This document shows positions 15,536 through 25,571 of a stretch of DNA of 64,000 bases, piece after piece; the first letter of the stretch is position 1, and each line of letters begins with the position of its first letter. Source of the DNA: DATARH01 sp963734125 (GTDB lineage: Bacteria; Pseudomonadota; Alphaproteobacteria; ATCC43930; CGMCC-115725); the NCBI GenBank assembly GCA_963734125.1, contig CAVTGB010000055.1, positions 1 to 64,000 of the forward strand, given 5' to 3'. The notes beneath the pieces were generated by a model that saw only the letters and a list, made by a program, of their open reading frames with translations, was not told the origin of the DNA and ran no database searches. The translations under genes were made by a program, and so were the position numbers.

Positions 15536-18500
15536 CCGGGATCGCCGAGGCCGCCACCAGGACCCAGCAGAAGGCACTGAACCCCGCCGAATCGGTCTGG
15601 GTCGCCGCCTCAGCCGGGACCGGCAAGACCCAGGTGCTGACCGACCGCCTGCTCGCGCTGATGCTCGACGGCACCGACCCCGCCCACATTCTGTGCCTGA
15701 CCTTCACCCGCGCCGGCGCGGCCGAGATGGCCAACCGGATCAACCAGAAACTTGCGGCGTGGACGACCCTGCCACCAGGACAGCTGGTGGCGGCGCTCTT
15801 CGCGCTGACCGGCCGCTTTCCACAGAACCACGAGATCGCGCGGGCGCGCCAGCTGTTCGCGCTGACGCTCGAGGTGCCGGGCGGCGCCAAGATCGCGACG
15901 ATCCATGCGTTCTGCCAATCGCTGCTGCGCCGCTTTCCGCTCGAAGCCGGCGTGCCGCCCGAATTCGCCGTTTCGGACGAGCGCGGCGCCGCCGAAGCCC
16001 TTGTGGAAGCGGCCGAGGCGGTCATCATCGCCGCGCGCGAGGGCGCCGAGCCGGGCCTCGCCGAGGCGCTGGCGGTCGTCGCGGGATACGCTCCCGAAGA
16101 AGGTTTCATCAGCCTCATGACCGCGCTCGCCGGCGAGCGCGGCAAGCTGCGCCAGGCGCTCGCCGACGGCGAAACGGGGTTGCGCCGGCGGCTGTGCGCG
16201 GCATTCGCGGTGCCGGAAGAGGCGACGCAAGAGCGCCTCATTGCGGCGGTTTGCGCGCTCGGCGCGGGCGATGAAGCGGGGTTGCGCGCCGCCGCGGAGG
16301 CCTTGGCAGAGGGAACAGCCGCCGACCAAGAACGCGCCGCGATTATCGCCCGCTGGTGTGCCAGCCCCGCCGATCGGCCTGATCTCCTCGACGCCTATGT
16401 CGAAGTCTTCCTGACGCACCAGGGCGAGATCCGCAAAACGCTGATCAGCAAGAAGGCGAAGGCAGAGGCGGCATCGGCCGATCCGGCCGGGGTGTTGCGG
16501 GCCGAGGGCGAGCGCATCCGGCGCTTCGACATCGAGCGCGCGAGCTGTGTCGTCATCGACGCGACCGGCGCCCTCATCCGTCTGGGCGATGGGCTGCTGC
16601 GCGCCTATGAGAACCGGAAGCGGCTGATGGGGCTGCTTGATTACGACGATCTGGTGGAGAAGGCGCGGGATCTCTTGCGCCGGCCCGGCGTCGCGCCGTG
16701 GGTCTTGTTCAAGCTCGACGGCGGCCTTGACCACATCCTGATCGACGAGGCCCAGGACACTAATCCCGAGCAATGGGCGATCGTCGCCGCGCTGGCCGAG
16801 GAATTCTTTGCCGGCGAGGGCACCGGCGGCGAACGGCGGCGCACCGTCTTCGCTGTGGGCGACACCAAGCAGTCGATCTACAGCTTTCAGCGCGCCGACC
16901 CGCGCGCCTTTGTCGAGATGCGGGCGCATTTCCAGGCGCGGGTCACCGCCGCCAGACAGGAGTGGCGGGCGGTGCCGCTGGAAATCTCGTTCCGCGCCGC
17001 CGCACCGCTGTTGCAGGCGGTCGACGCGGTGTTTGCCGACGCCGAGGCAGCCGATGGCGTCGCGCTCGATGGCGTCGCGATCAAGCATGTCGCGGCGCGC
17101 GCCGGCCAGGCCGGCCTCGTCGAGCTGTGGCCCGCGGTATTGCCGGATCCCGACATACCGGGCACGCCCTCCGCGCGGCTGGCGCATGCGATCGCCGCGA
17201 CGATCGCGCTGTGGCTACGGACGGGAGAGCGGCTGGAGCCGCGCGGCCGGGCGCTGCGGCCGGGTGATGTGATGGTGCTGGTGCGTCGCCGCACCGCTTT
17301 CGTCGGCGAATTGTTGCGCGCATTGAAAGAGCGCGACGTGCCGGTCGCCGGGACCGATCGGCTGGTCTTCGCGCAAGAGCTGGCGGTGCAGGACCTGATC
17401 GCGCTCGGGCGGTTCCTGCTCTTGCCGGAGGACGATCTGACCCTCGCGGCGGTCCTCAAGAGCCCGCTCTTCGACCTCTCGGAAGAAGAGCTCTTTCTCC
17501 TCGCCTACGACCGCGGCGAGGCAACGCTGTGGAGCCGGTTGCGCCGCTTAACCGGCGAGCATCCGAGGATGCGGCGGGTTTCCGAGCGGCTCGGTGAGCT
17601 CCTGGCCCGCGCCGATTTCGTGCCGCCGTTCGAACTCTATGCCGAGATCCTCGGACCGACGATCCAGTCGGGCAGCGGCGGCCGGCGCGCGATCCTCGAA
17701 CGGCTGGGACCGGAGGCGGCCGACGGTATCGAGGAATTCCTCGCCCTGGCACTGGCATACGAGCGCGAGCATGTGCCCTCGCTCCAGGGCTTCCTGCACT
17801 GGGTAGGCGCCGGCGACACCGAGGTCAAGCGCGATTTCGGCGAACGCCAGAAGGACGAGGTGCGCATCCTGACCGTGCATGGCGCCAAGGGGCTCGAGGC
17901 GCCGGTGGTCTTTCTGCCCGACACGCTGCAGCTGCCGGTTCACCCGCCTGCGCTGGTCTGGAGCGACGATGAGGGCTTGCCGCTCTGGCGTCCGCACAAG
18001 GATTTTTCGCCGCCCGTCTACGCTGCCGAGCGCAACCGGTTGCGCCAGCGCCAGTTGCAGGAATACCGCCGCCTCCTCTATGTCGCGCTGACCCGGGCGC
18101 AAGACCGGCTCTATGTCTGCGGCTGGGAGACCAAGCGGCCGGTCAAGGCGGCGCGGAGTTGGCACGCGCTGTGCCGGGAAGGCTGGGGCGGCATCGCGAC
18201 GCCATTCGACTTTGAGACGCGCAAACTGATCGGCGCGCGCGACGGGTGGTCGGGTGAGGGGCTGCGGCTCAGCGCCGAGCAGACCGCGCCGCCAAGCCGC
18301 GAACCCCCGGTCTCCGATGAACGCCCGGCCGGGCCGCTGCCGGAGTGGGTGCTGACCCCACCGCCGCCCGAGCCGACCCCACCCAAGCCGCTCCTGCCGT
18401 CGCGGCCGAGCGCGCCGGAGCCGGCGACCCTGTCGCCGCTTGCCGTTGCCGGGCGTGACCACTTCAAGCGCGGACTTCTGGTGCACCGGCTGTTGCAGAG

Positions 18501-18984
18501 CCTGCCCGAATTGCCCCCGGCGGAGCGCACGACGGCGGCGCAGCGTTTTCTCGCCCGACCGCTGCACGGGCTTGATGAAGCGGCGCGCGGGGAGATCTGC
18601 GCCGAAACGCTCGCGGTCTTGGACGATCCCGGTCTCGCCGCGCTGTGGGGACCCGATTCCCGGGCCGAGGTGCCGGTCGTCGGGCTGATCCCCGGGTCGA
18701 CCCCGGGTACCGAGCACGCCCTGTCGGGTCAGATCGACCGGCTCGTCGTGACGCCAACGCGCGTATTGATCGTCGATTTCAAAACGGTCCGGCCGGCTCC
18801 CGACACCGAAGCGGATGTGCCGGTCCTCTACCTCCAGCAGCTCGCGACCTACCGCGCCGCGCTCGCTCGGATCTATCCGGGCCGACCCATCGATTGCGCC
18901 CTCTTATGGACCAGCGGTCCCACTTTGATGCCGATCAGCCCCGCGCTCTTGGACCGCCATCTGCCGGGGCGGCTGTCACCATAA
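15532..18984 (+). CDS. addA: Double-strand break repair helicase AddA
   Basis: Helicase and nuclease subunit of AddAB. The protein is 1150 residues, with Walker A VAASAGTGKTQVLTDRLL near the N-terminus, Walker B in HILIDEAQDTNPEQW, the helicase motif VGDTKQSIYSFQRADP, motif VI-like YVALTRAQDRLYVCGWE, and a C-terminal nuclease with SGQIDRLV and IVDFKT. A Pro-rich linker (about residues 930-970) separates helicase and nuclease. The ATG at 15532 overlaps the addB stop. A trxA gene often follows addA in this group, but none is seen here. Confidence 0.95.
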   Translation: MTGIAEAATRTQQKALNPAESVWVAASAGTGKTQVLTDRLLALMLDGTDPAHILCLTFTRAGAAEMANRINQKLAAWTTLPPGQLVAALFALTGRFPQNHEIARARQLFALTLEVPGGAKIATIHAFCQSLLRRFPLEAGVPPEFAVSDERGAAEALVEAAEAVIIAAREGAEPGLAEALAVVAGYAPEEGFISLMTALAGERGKLRQALADGETGLRRRLCAAFAVPEEATQERLIAAVCALGAGDEAGLRAAAEALAEGTAADQERAAIIARWCASPADRPDLLDAYVEVFLTHQGEIRKTLISKKAKAEAASADPAGVLRAEGERIRRFDIERASCVVIDATGALIRLGDGLLRAYENRKRLMGLLDYDDLVEKARDLLRRPGVAPWVLFKLDGGLDHILIDEAQDTNPEQWAIVAALAEEFFAGEGTGGERRRTVFAVGDTKQSIYSFQRADPRAFVEMRAHFQARVTAARQEWRAVPLEISFRAAAPLLQAVDAVFADAEAADGVALDGVAIKHVAARAGQAGLVELWPAVLPDPDIPGTPSARLAHAIAATIALWLRTGERLEPRGRALRPGDVMVLVRRRTAFVGELLRALKERDVPVAGTDRLVFAQELAVQDLIALGRFLLLPEDDLTLAAVLKSPLFDLSEEELFLLAYDRGEATLWSRLRRLTGEHPRMRRVSERLGELLARADFVPPFELYAEILGPTIQSGSGGRRAILERLGPEAADGIEEFLALALAYEREHVPSLQGFLHWVGAGDTEVKRDFGERQKDEVRILTVHGAKGLEAPVVFLPDTLQLPVHPPALVWSDDEGLPLWRPHKDFSPPVYAAERNRLRQRQLQEYRRLLYVALTRAQDRLYVCGWETKRPVKAARSWHALCREGWGGIATPFDFETRKLIGARDGWSGEGLRLSAEQTAPPSREPPVSDERPAGPLPEWVLTPPPPEPTPPKPLLPSRPSAPEPATLSPLAVAGRDHFKRGLLVHRLLQSLPELPPAERTTAAQRFLARPLHGLDEAARGEICAETLAVLDDPGLAALWGPDSRAEVPVVGLIPGSTPGTEHALSGQIDRLVVTPTRVLIVDFKTVRPAPDTEADVPVLYLQQLATYRAALARIYPGRPIDCALLWTSGPTLMPISPALLDRHLPGRLSP

Positions 18985-19081
18985 TCTACGGTTTTGCGGC
19001 CCGCGTGGAACCAATCCCGTTCCCGCGCGTCAACCCGTGTGGCGAAATCCGCTTGCGCGCCAGCACAGGAGGGTAGGCCCG

Positions 19082-19324
19082 ATGCGATTGGTGCTGGGTT
19101 TTTATTTGACGTTTGGAGTGATCTTTCTGCTGGTCGGTTTTTATGGAACCGGTGATTGTCCAATCAAGAACAAGGATGTGCTCAGCGATGTCGTGTTCGT
19201 CCTGGGTTGGCCGGTGTACCTTTACAATGACGTCGTGCGCGGGCCGCTGACGGCGGGGGAATGGCTGCACCTGCAGGCCTGCGGCAATGGGGTCGCCACC
19301 ATTCCTGGCGCCGCGCTGCGCTGA
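19082..19324 (+). CDS. Small single-span membrane protein, unknown
   Basis: I do not recognise this family. The 80-residue protein starts MRLVLGFYLTFGVIFLLVGFYGTG, a hydrophobic N-terminal helix that could be a membrane anchor or an uncleaved signal. A weaker hydrophobic stretch VVFVLGWPVYLYNDVV follows, and two Cys occur (GTGDCPIKN and LQACGNG). A strong AGGAGG site nine bases before the ATG supports translation. It lies between addA and the convergent hemC with only 18 bases to the hemC stop. Confidence 0.65.
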   Translation: MRLVLGFYLTFGVIFLLVGFYGTGDCPIKNKDVLSDVVFVLGWPVYLYNDVVRGPLTAGEWLHLQACGNGVATIPGAALR

Positions 19325-19342
19325 CCAGCAGATTGAATTGAT

Positions 19343-20272
19343 CTAGCCAAAGCCGAATTCGGGGCCGGCGCCGCGGCGCAGCCGCTGGCCGAGTTCGCTG
19401 CCCAATGCGACCGCATCGCCGACCGCACCGGCGACCCGGCCGCGCCGCTCGGCGCCGCCGTCGGGGGTGAGGAGGAGTGCGTCGAGCGCGAGGCGATCGT
19501 CGGTGATCGTAGCGAGCCCGGCGATCGGCGTCCTGCACGACCCGTCGAGCGCCGCCAGCATCGCGCGCTCGGCGGCGGCACATGCCGCGCTTGCCGGATC
19601 GTTGAGCGGCGCGAGCAGCCGGCGCAATTCCGGCTCGTCCCCCCGGCATTCAATCGCCAGCGCACCCTGGCCGACCGCCGGCAGCATCAATTCGGGCGCC
19701 AGGATTTCGCTCACCAATCCGGTTCTGCCGAGGCGCTCGAGGCCGCACAGCGCCAGCACCAGCGCGTCGTACTCGCCGGCCGCGAGCTTGGCGAGCCGAG
19801 TGTCGACATTGCCGCGGATCGGCGCCAATTCGAAATCGCCCCGGTGGCGCAGCAGCTGGGCGCGCCGGCGCAGCGAGGCGGTGCCGATGCGTGCGCCCTT
19901 TGGCAACGCAGCAAGACCGGCGCCACCGCGAGAGACCAACGCATCGCGCGGATCGTCGCGCGCCAATATCGCGCCGATTTCGAGGCCGGCCGGCAGCACC
20001 GTCTCCATGTCCTTCAGCGAGTGCACCGCGAGATCGACGCGGCGGGCGAAGAGCGCCTCCTCGATCTCCTTGCTGAAGAGGCCCTTGCCGCCGATCTCTG
20101 CGAGCGGGCGGGTTTGCACGCGGTCGCCGGTGGTGCGGATCGCCACCAGCTCGACCGCACCCTCAGCGGTGAAACTGGGATGGGCGGCGCACAACCGGTC
20201 GCGGACAAGCCCGGCCTGGTAGAGCGCCATTGGGCTGCCGCGGGTGCCGATGCGAAGGGGCCGGGATGGCAC
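19343..20272 (-). CDS. hemC: Hydroxymethylbilane synthase (porphobilinogen deaminase)
   Basis: Joins four porphobilinogens into hydroxymethylbilane in tetrapyrrole synthesis. The 309-residue protein starts PLRIGTRGSPMALYQA and contains FSKEIEEALFARRVDLAVHSLKD in pieces typical of the family. The C-terminal domain carries LDGSCRTPIAG, whose Cys binds the dipyrromethane cofactor. Start and length fit the family. It is transcribed away from addA, downstream of the permease on the same strand; hemD is not adjacent. Confidence 0.95.
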   Translation of the reverse strand: MPSRPLRIGTRGSPMALYQAGLVRDRLCAAHPSFTAEGAVELVAIRTTGDRVQTRPLAEIGGKGLFSKEIEEALFARRVDLAVHSLKDMETVLPAGLEIGAILARDDPRDALVSRGGAGLAALPKGARIGTASLRRRAQLLRHRGDFELAPIRGNVDTRLAKLAAGEYDALVLALCGLERLGRTGLVSEILAPELMLPAVGQGALAIECRGDEPELRRLLAPLNDPASAACAAAERAMLAALDGSCRTPIAGLATITDDRLALDALLLTPDGGAERRGRVAGAVGDAVALGSELGQRLRRGAGPEFGFG

Positions 20273-20365
20273 GGATGCTCCTCGACAAATGTCGGCTTGT
20301 TCTTAGCGAAGATTGCGCAACCGATACACCTATCTTAACCGCTATCGCGCGCAACCGCCCGCGAT

Positions 20366-21643
20366 CTACGGCCCGGGTATCTGCGACAACGGCGCGGTCA
20401 GCGGCAGGATGTGCGTCGCCGCCAGCCAGAAGGTCGCGAAGGCGAGCGAGATGACCGTGATCGGGATGCCGGCGCGGGCATAGGTGCCAAATGTCAGCCC
20501 CGCCCCGATCCGCTGCGCCTGCTCGGCAATCAGGAGGCTGGTCAGACTGCCGATCAAGAGGAGATTGGCGGCCAGAGTCGAGAGCAGCGCCAACGCGTAG
20601 AGGACGCCCGGGGGCGGGGCCGGCCAGATTTGCAACAGCAGCATCGCCGTCGGCACGCTGCCGATCGCGTTGCTAGTCACCCCGGCAAACGGCAACAGCA
20701 CCAACAAGTTATTGGGCAGCAGCTGGTGATCGTCGAGGAACGCCAGCACGTTAGCGGCGATCCCCGCATCGTTGAGCTGCCCGGTGATCGCAAAGAGACA
20801 GGAAACCAGGAGCAGGAGCGGCCAGTCGACCGCGGCGATCATCGTGCGGCTGGTGATCTTGCGGTTGGCGAGGAGCAGGGCCGCGATGACCAGCGCACCG
20901 ATCTCGCGCGGCAGCGGGGTGGCAAACAGGATTAATAGGGCGAGGACGGCGACGCCGCCCTTGATCGTCTGGTTGCGGTCGAGGACATGCTCGGTGACCG
21001 CCGCGACTGCGATCGGATCGGCCGGTATCGCGGTCTCCCGGATGCGCCGGTGCCATTGCAGCCACAACACGGCAAAGACGACGATGAGGGTGAACAGCGC
21101 CGGCACGCCGCAGGCCGCCAGAAAATCCCCAAAATCGAGCCGGCCGATGGCGCCCAACAGGATGTTCTGGGGATTGCCGATGAGGGTGGCTGACGAACCG
21201 GCGTTGATCGAGGCGGCCAGCGCGATCGCGAACGGCCGCGGATCGAGGCCGCGGCGCTGCGCACCGGCGAGCAGCAAGGGCGCGATCGTGATGACCAGGA
21301 TGTCGTTGGCGAGCACCGCCGACAACACGCCGCCGATCGCTACGGTCAGCCCCAAGAGCGCGGTCGTGCCGCCCCGCATTTCGACGATGGTGCGGGCGCA
21401 CAGGTCGATGAACCCCGATTCGGCCAATTGGGCCGAGATGATCATCATCGCGAACAGGAGCGCCAAGGTCGGCATGTCGACCGCGCTGCCGAAATCGTCG
21501 AGCGTCATCTCGCCACTGGCCAGGAGGGCGATGACAGCGAGCAGCGCAATCCCGGTCCGGTCGACCCGCAACCATGCGATCCGCCCGGCCGCCATGCCGA
21601 GATAGGTCAGGGTCAGGACCAGGAGGATAAAGGCGGCGTGCAT
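20366..21643 (-). CDS. Anion permease, SLC13/ArsB superfamily
   Basis: Integral membrane transporter of the ion-transporter superfamily that includes CitT, ArsB and NhaD. The 425-residue protein has about eleven hydrophobic segments. The conserved loops are visible: FGSAVDMPTLALLFAMMI, LSAVLANDILVITIAPLLL and AGSSATLIGNPQNILLGA, the last being the characteristic G-N-P-Q-N motif; a second inverted half contains GVTSNAIGSVPTAMLLL. The substrate cannot be read from sequence: sulfate, dicarboxylate, arsenite or sodium/proton exchange are all possible. No arsenic genes are nearby. Confidence 0.75.
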   Translation of the reverse strand: MHAAFILLVLTLTYLGMAAGRIAWLRVDRTGIALLAVIALLASGEMTLDDFGSAVDMPTLALLFAMMIISAQLAESGFIDLCARTIVEMRGGTTALLGLTVAIGGVLSAVLANDILVITIAPLLLAGAQRRGLDPRPFAIALAASINAGSSATLIGNPQNILLGAIGRLDFGDFLAACGVPALFTLIVVFAVLWLQWHRRIRETAIPADPIAVAAVTEHVLDRNQTIKGGVAVLALLILFATPLPREIGALVIAALLLANRKITSRTMIAAVDWPLLLLVSCLFAITGQLNDAGIAANVLAFLDDHQLLPNNLLVLLPFAGVTSNAIGSVPTAMLLLQIWPAPPPGVLYALALLSTLAANLLLIGSLTSLLIAEQAQRIGAGLTFGTYARAGIPITVISLAFATFWLAATHILPLTAPLSQIPGP

Positions 21644-21860
21644 GAGGCGACGCTGGCGAATGTTCGTTGATCATAGGGCGAGGCAGGCGGGCCAAGGCCA
21701 GGGCTCGTCACTTTTGTCACGGTTTTGCGAGCCGGCGTGGCTTCCGCGCCACTAGTCCCGTAGGCTGGGGCATGTGCTTGCGCAGGCTCCTCAATCCCAG
21801 CCCCGGACCGGCGATGCAATCACGCCCATTGCTAGTGCCCGGGCGCCATCGACTTGCTAT

Positions 21861-24146
21861 ATGATGGGCTCTATGACCGATCTCCTCGCCGGCGAGTCGC
21901 CGCTGTCCGCGCCCGAGACCACCCACTTCGCCCTCCTCAACGAGGCGCAGTGCCGCGCCGTCGCGGCGGTCGACGGTGCGGTTCTGGTGCTGGCCGGCGC
22001 CGGCACCGGCAAGACCCGCGTCTTGACGACGCGGCTCGCGCATATCCTGGCGACCGGGCGCGCCTATCCCGGCGAAATCCTCGCGGTCACCTTCACCAAC
22101 AAGGCGGCGCGCGAGATGAAGGAGCGCCTCGACCAGATGATCGGGCGCGCCGCCGAGGGGGTTTGGCTCGGCACCTTTCACGCGCTCGCCGCCCGGATCC
22201 TGCGCCGCCACGCCGAGGCGGTCGGCCTCAAATCGAACTTCACGATCCTCGACAGCGACGACCAGCAGCGCCTCCTGAAGCAATTGATCGCTGCCGCCAA
22301 CATCGACGAGCGGCGCTGGCCGGCGCGCGTGCTGTTGGGGATCATCGAGCGCTGGAAGGATAAGGGGCTCGTCCCCGACAAGGTGCCGGCGGGCGAGGCG
22401 GGGGAATGGGCCGACGGTCGCGCGCTGGCGCTCTATCGCGCCTACCAGGAGCGCCTCCTCACCGTCAACGCGGTCGATTTTGGCGATCTCCTCCTGCACA
22501 ATCTGACGCTGTTCACCGAGAACCCCGAGATCCTCGCCACTTACCAGCGGCAATTCCGCTATCTCCTGGTCGACGAATACCAGGACACCAATGTCGCGCA
22601 GTATCTGTGGCTGCGGCTCCTCGCCCAACAGCACAAGAATTTGTGCTGCGTCGGCGACGACGACCAGTCGATCTACAGCTGGCGCGGCGCCGAGATCGGC
22701 AACATCCTCAAGTTCGAGAGCGATTTTCCGGGCGCCTTGATCGTCCGGCTCGAGGAGAATTACCGCTCGACGCCGGAAATCCTCGCCGCCGCCGCCGGGG
22801 TCATTGCCCATAACCGCGGACGGCTCGGCAAGACCTTGTGGACCCGCGCCGGGACCGGCGACAAGATCACCGTGCGTGGCCTGTGGGACGCCGAAGCGGA
22901 AGCGCGCTGGGTTGGCGACGAGATCGAGGCGCTGCACCGCCAGGGTCATGCGCTGAGCGAAATCGCGATCCTGGTGCGCGCCGGGTTTCAGACCCGCGAG
23001 TTCGAGGAACGCTTTATCGCCCTCGCCCTGCCCTATCGCGTGGTCGGCGGCCCCCGCTTTTACGAGCGCCAGGAGATCCGCGACGCGCTCGCCTATCTGC
23101 GCCTCATTCGCCAGCCCGGCGACGATCTCGCCTTCGAGCGCATCGTCAACATGCCGCGCCGCGGTATCGGCACGGCAAGTTTGCAGCTGGTGCACACCGC
23201 CGCGCGCGCGGAGGGTCTGCCGCTGGTCGAGGCGGCGCGGCGCCTCATCGCCGGTGACGGGCTGCCGCGGGCCGCGCGCAACGCGCTCGCCGGGTTCCTC
23301 GGCGCGCTCGACCGCTGGCGCGCGGCGGCCGAACAGGTGTCGCACACAGATCTCGTCCAGAGCGTGCTCGACGAGTCGGGCTACACCGGGATGTGGCAGG
23401 CCGACAAGTCGCCCGACGCGCCAGGAAGGCTCGAAAACCTGAAGGAGCTGGTCGTCGCGATGGCCGAGTTCGAGAACCTCGCCGGGTTTCTCGAACATGT
23501 GAGCCTCGTCATGGACAACGCCGCCGATGCGGGCGGCGACATGGTCAACCTGATGACGCTGCACAGCGCCAAGGGTCTCGAATTCGACAACGTCTTCCTG
23601 CCGGGTTGGGAAGAGGGGCTGTTCCCGAGCCAGCGCTCGGTCGAGGAACATGGGCAAAAGGGCCTCGAGGAGGAGCGCCGTCTCGCCTATGTCGGACTGA
23701 CCCGGGCGCGCCGGCGCGTGTTCGTGTCGTTTGCCGGGGGCCGGCGCATCCACGGGCAATGGCAGCACTCGGCGCGCTCGCGCTTTATCGGCGAATTACC
23801 GGCGGGGCATGTCGAGATGGCGAGCGAGATGGGGCTCAACGCCACCGCGGCCGCCGGCGGCAGCTGGGGCAGCAGCTGGGCCGGCGCCTCGCCCGGCTGG
23901 GGCGCTCAGTGGGAAGCGGCCCGCGACGCGCGCAACGCCCGCCCGCCGCTCCTGATCGAGGGCGCGCGCATCCCCCAGCGCGGGCAGGAAATCAGGAAGG
24001 TCGGCGGCTTTGCGGTCGGCGACCGGGTGTTTCACCAGAAATTCGGCTACGGCACGGTGCGCGCGGTCGAGGACAACAAGCTGGCGATTGATTTCGAGCA
24101 GGCCGGCGACAAGAAGGTAATGGATGCCTTTGTCGAGCGCGCGTGA
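21861..24146 (+). CDS. uvrD: UvrD/PcrA-type ATP-dependent DNA helicase
   Basis: Superfamily 1A 3'-5' helicase for excision repair, mismatch repair and removal of RecA or RNA polymerase from DNA. About 761 residues from the ATG at 21861; ATGs at 21864 and 21873 are equally possible. It has Walker A VLAGAGTGKTRVLTTRLAH, Walker B YLLVDEYQDTNVAQYLWL, GDDDQSIYSWRGAEI, LEENYRSTPEIL, LMTLHSAKGLEFDNVF and YVGLTRARRRVFVSFA. The C-terminal Tudor-like domain (VGDRVFHQKFGYGTV) is present, as in PcrA. prmA follows after 27 bases, a pairing seen in other Alphaproteobacteria. Confidence 0.93.
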   Translation: MMGSMTDLLAGESPLSAPETTHFALLNEAQCRAVAAVDGAVLVLAGAGTGKTRVLTTRLAHILATGRAYPGEILAVTFTNKAAREMKERLDQMIGRAAEGVWLGTFHALAARILRRHAEAVGLKSNFTILDSDDQQRLLKQLIAAANIDERRWPARVLLGIIERWKDKGLVPDKVPAGEAGEWADGRALALYRAYQERLLTVNAVDFGDLLLHNLTLFTENPEILATYQRQFRYLLVDEYQDTNVAQYLWLRLLAQQHKNLCCVGDDDQSIYSWRGAEIGNILKFESDFPGALIVRLEENYRSTPEILAAAAGVIAHNRGRLGKTLWTRAGTGDKITVRGLWDAEAEARWVGDEIEALHRQGHALSEIAILVRAGFQTREFEERFIALALPYRVVGGPRFYERQEIRDALAYLRLIRQPGDDLAFERIVNMPRRGIGTASLQLVHTAARAEGLPLVEAARRLIAGDGLPRAARNALAGFLGALDRWRAAAEQVSHTDLVQSVLDESGYTGMWQADKSPDAPGRLENLKELVVAMAEFENLAGFLEHVSLVMDNAADAGGDMVNLMTLHSAKGLEFDNVFLPGWEEGLFPSQRSVEEHGQKGLEEERRLAYVGLTRARRRVFVSFAGGRRIHGQWQHSARSRFIGELPAGHVEMASEMGLNATAAAGGSWGSSWAGASPGWGAQWEAARDARNARPPLLIEGARIPQRGQEIRKVGGFAVGDRVFHQKFGYGTVRAVEDNKLAIDFEQAGDKKVMDAFVERA

Positions 24147-24173
24147 CTTTCCAACCATGGTTCCGGCGAGGGT

Positions 24174-25055
24174 ATGACCGGGCCGTTGCGGATCAGCGCC
24201 GAAGTCGAAGGGGCGGACGCGGCGCTGGAAGTGGCTGCCCTGCTCGACCAGCTGATCGGCGCGGTCAGCGCTTTCGAGGCCAGCGACAACGACGCGCCGT
24301 GGCGGGTCGAGGCCTATCCCAAGGCGCCGGTGCTCGACGCGGCGTTGGAGGTGCGGCTCGCGCTCGCGGCGGGCGCTGCCGGCGGCCGGCTCATTCAAAT
24401 CAGCGAAGAAAGGTTACCCGAGCGCGACTGGCTGGCGGACAACCGCCGCGCCTTTCCGCCGCTGCGCATCGGGCGCTTCTTTGTGCATGGTTCGCATTGG
24501 CAGGGTGCGGTGCCGGCCGGCGCGATTGGGATCGAGATCGACGCGGCGACGGCGTTCGGCACCGGTGAGCACGCGTCGACCGAGGGCTGCCTCCGGGCGC
24601 TCGATTTGCTCGCGCGCCGGCGCCGGTTTGTGCACCCGCTCGACATCGGCACCGGCACCGGGATCCTCGCGATCGCCGCGGTCAAAGGGCTGCGCCGACG
24701 GGTGCTGGCGAGCGATGTTGATGGCGCCGCGGTGCGGGTCGCTGCCCATCACGTCAGGCGCAACGGGCTGGCGGCGCAGGTGCGCGTCGTCTGCGCGTCG
24801 GGCTACCGCAGCCACGCCGTCCGCCGCTCACGCTACGATCTGATTTTCGCCAATATTCTCGCCCGCCCGCTGGCGCTGATGGCGCGCGACTTGAAGCGCG
24901 CGCTGGCGCCGGGCGGGGTTGCCGTCCTCGCCGGATTACTGCGCCGGCAGGAAGCAATGGTGGTGGCGGCGCACCGGGCGCAGGGCCTCGCCCTCGAGCG
25001 CCGCCTCGTCATCCAGGGATGGTCGACCCTGATTATGCGCTTCGGTCAGCGGTGA
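24174..25055 (+). CDS. prmA: Ribosomal protein L11 methyltransferase
   Basis: Trimethylates ribosomal protein L11 with S-adenosylmethionine. The 293-residue protein has the substrate-binding N-terminus, then AFGTGEHASTEGCLRALDLL, the SAM motif LDIGTGTGILAIAAVKG with acidic SDVDGAAV, and FANILARPLALMARDLK, the NIL-x-x-P-L motif of the family. It follows uvrD by 27 bases and is probably cotranscribed. Its last ten bases overlap the end of the convergent DUF1127 gene. Confidence 0.93.
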   Translation: MTGPLRISAEVEGADAALEVAALLDQLIGAVSAFEASDNDAPWRVEAYPKAPVLDAALEVRLALAAGAAGGRLIQISEERLPERDWLADNRRAFPPLRIGRFFVHGSHWQGAVPAGAIGIEIDAATAFGTGEHASTEGCLRALDLLARRRRFVHPLDIGTGTGILAIAAVKGLRRRVLASDVDGAAVRVAAHHVRRNGLAAQVRVVCASGYRSHAVRRSRYDLIFANILARPLALMARDLKRALAPGGVAVLAGLLRRQEAMVVAAHRAQGLALERRLVIQGWSTLIMRFGQR

Positions 25056-25288
25056 CCGACAGCGAGCCACGCCTTGGAGGGCGCGAGGGCGGCGTCGAGC
25101 TCGCGCGCCGGGAGGCGGTGGGCGTCGTCGTGGAAGCCCTCGACGACGGCCCGGATCTCCTCGCGGCGGATGCCGATATCCGCCAGCGAGCGGTCATCGA
25201 GCGCCATCAGCTCGCCATAGGCGCGCTGGCGCTGGTGCCATTCCCTGATCGCGGAGCGTGCCGCTATGAAGAGATTGATCAACGACAT
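25046..25288 (-). CDS. DUF1127 (YjiS-like) small protein
   Basis: An 80-residue protein with AIREWHQRQRAYGELMALDD followed by RSLADIGIRREEI, the conserved core of DUF1127. Such Arg-rich small proteins have been linked in other Alphaproteobacteria to phosphate and carbon turnover and to RNA interaction. The start at 25288 was chosen because GAGGAG lies six bases before it; 20 further codons upstream are open but unsupported. The upstream 280 bases are AT-rich and divergent from the aminopeptidase gene. Confidence 0.82.
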   Translation of the reverse strand: MSLINLFIAARSAIREWHQRQRAYGELMALDDRSLADIGIRREEIRAVVEGFHDDAHRLPARELDAALAPSKAWLAVGHR

Positions 25289-25571
25289 GGTTAACTCCTC
25301 ACCGGTATGGTGCATCGCACAAATAAGCATCGACGATCCCAACACCATGACAAATATCGCAGATCAGCCATGCATATGTCAGCATACATGACGCATTCCT
25401 GCCATAATTTCCGCACCGCACCAGGGTGGTCGAATTGAAAGTTGCGGTCAGCAACCCTCGCTTTGCTCGGGCTTCGCGGCCATCCGCGACTGATTTCGGT
25501 GATTGTCGACACCATCTCCAAGCTCGCGGAATTTGAGCTAGACTATGGCGAACGATCTGGAGGAGCCTTCG

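Noticed and set aside
12050..15577. A 1175-codon open frame on the minus strand opposite addB and murU
   Set aside because: It is the antisense shadow of GC-rich coding sequence: no motif, Arg/Ala-rich composition, and addB on the other strand has full family length and motifs.
18985..19081. trxA following addA
   Set aside because: No thioredoxin motif (W-C-G-P-C) occurs in any frame between addA and hemC.
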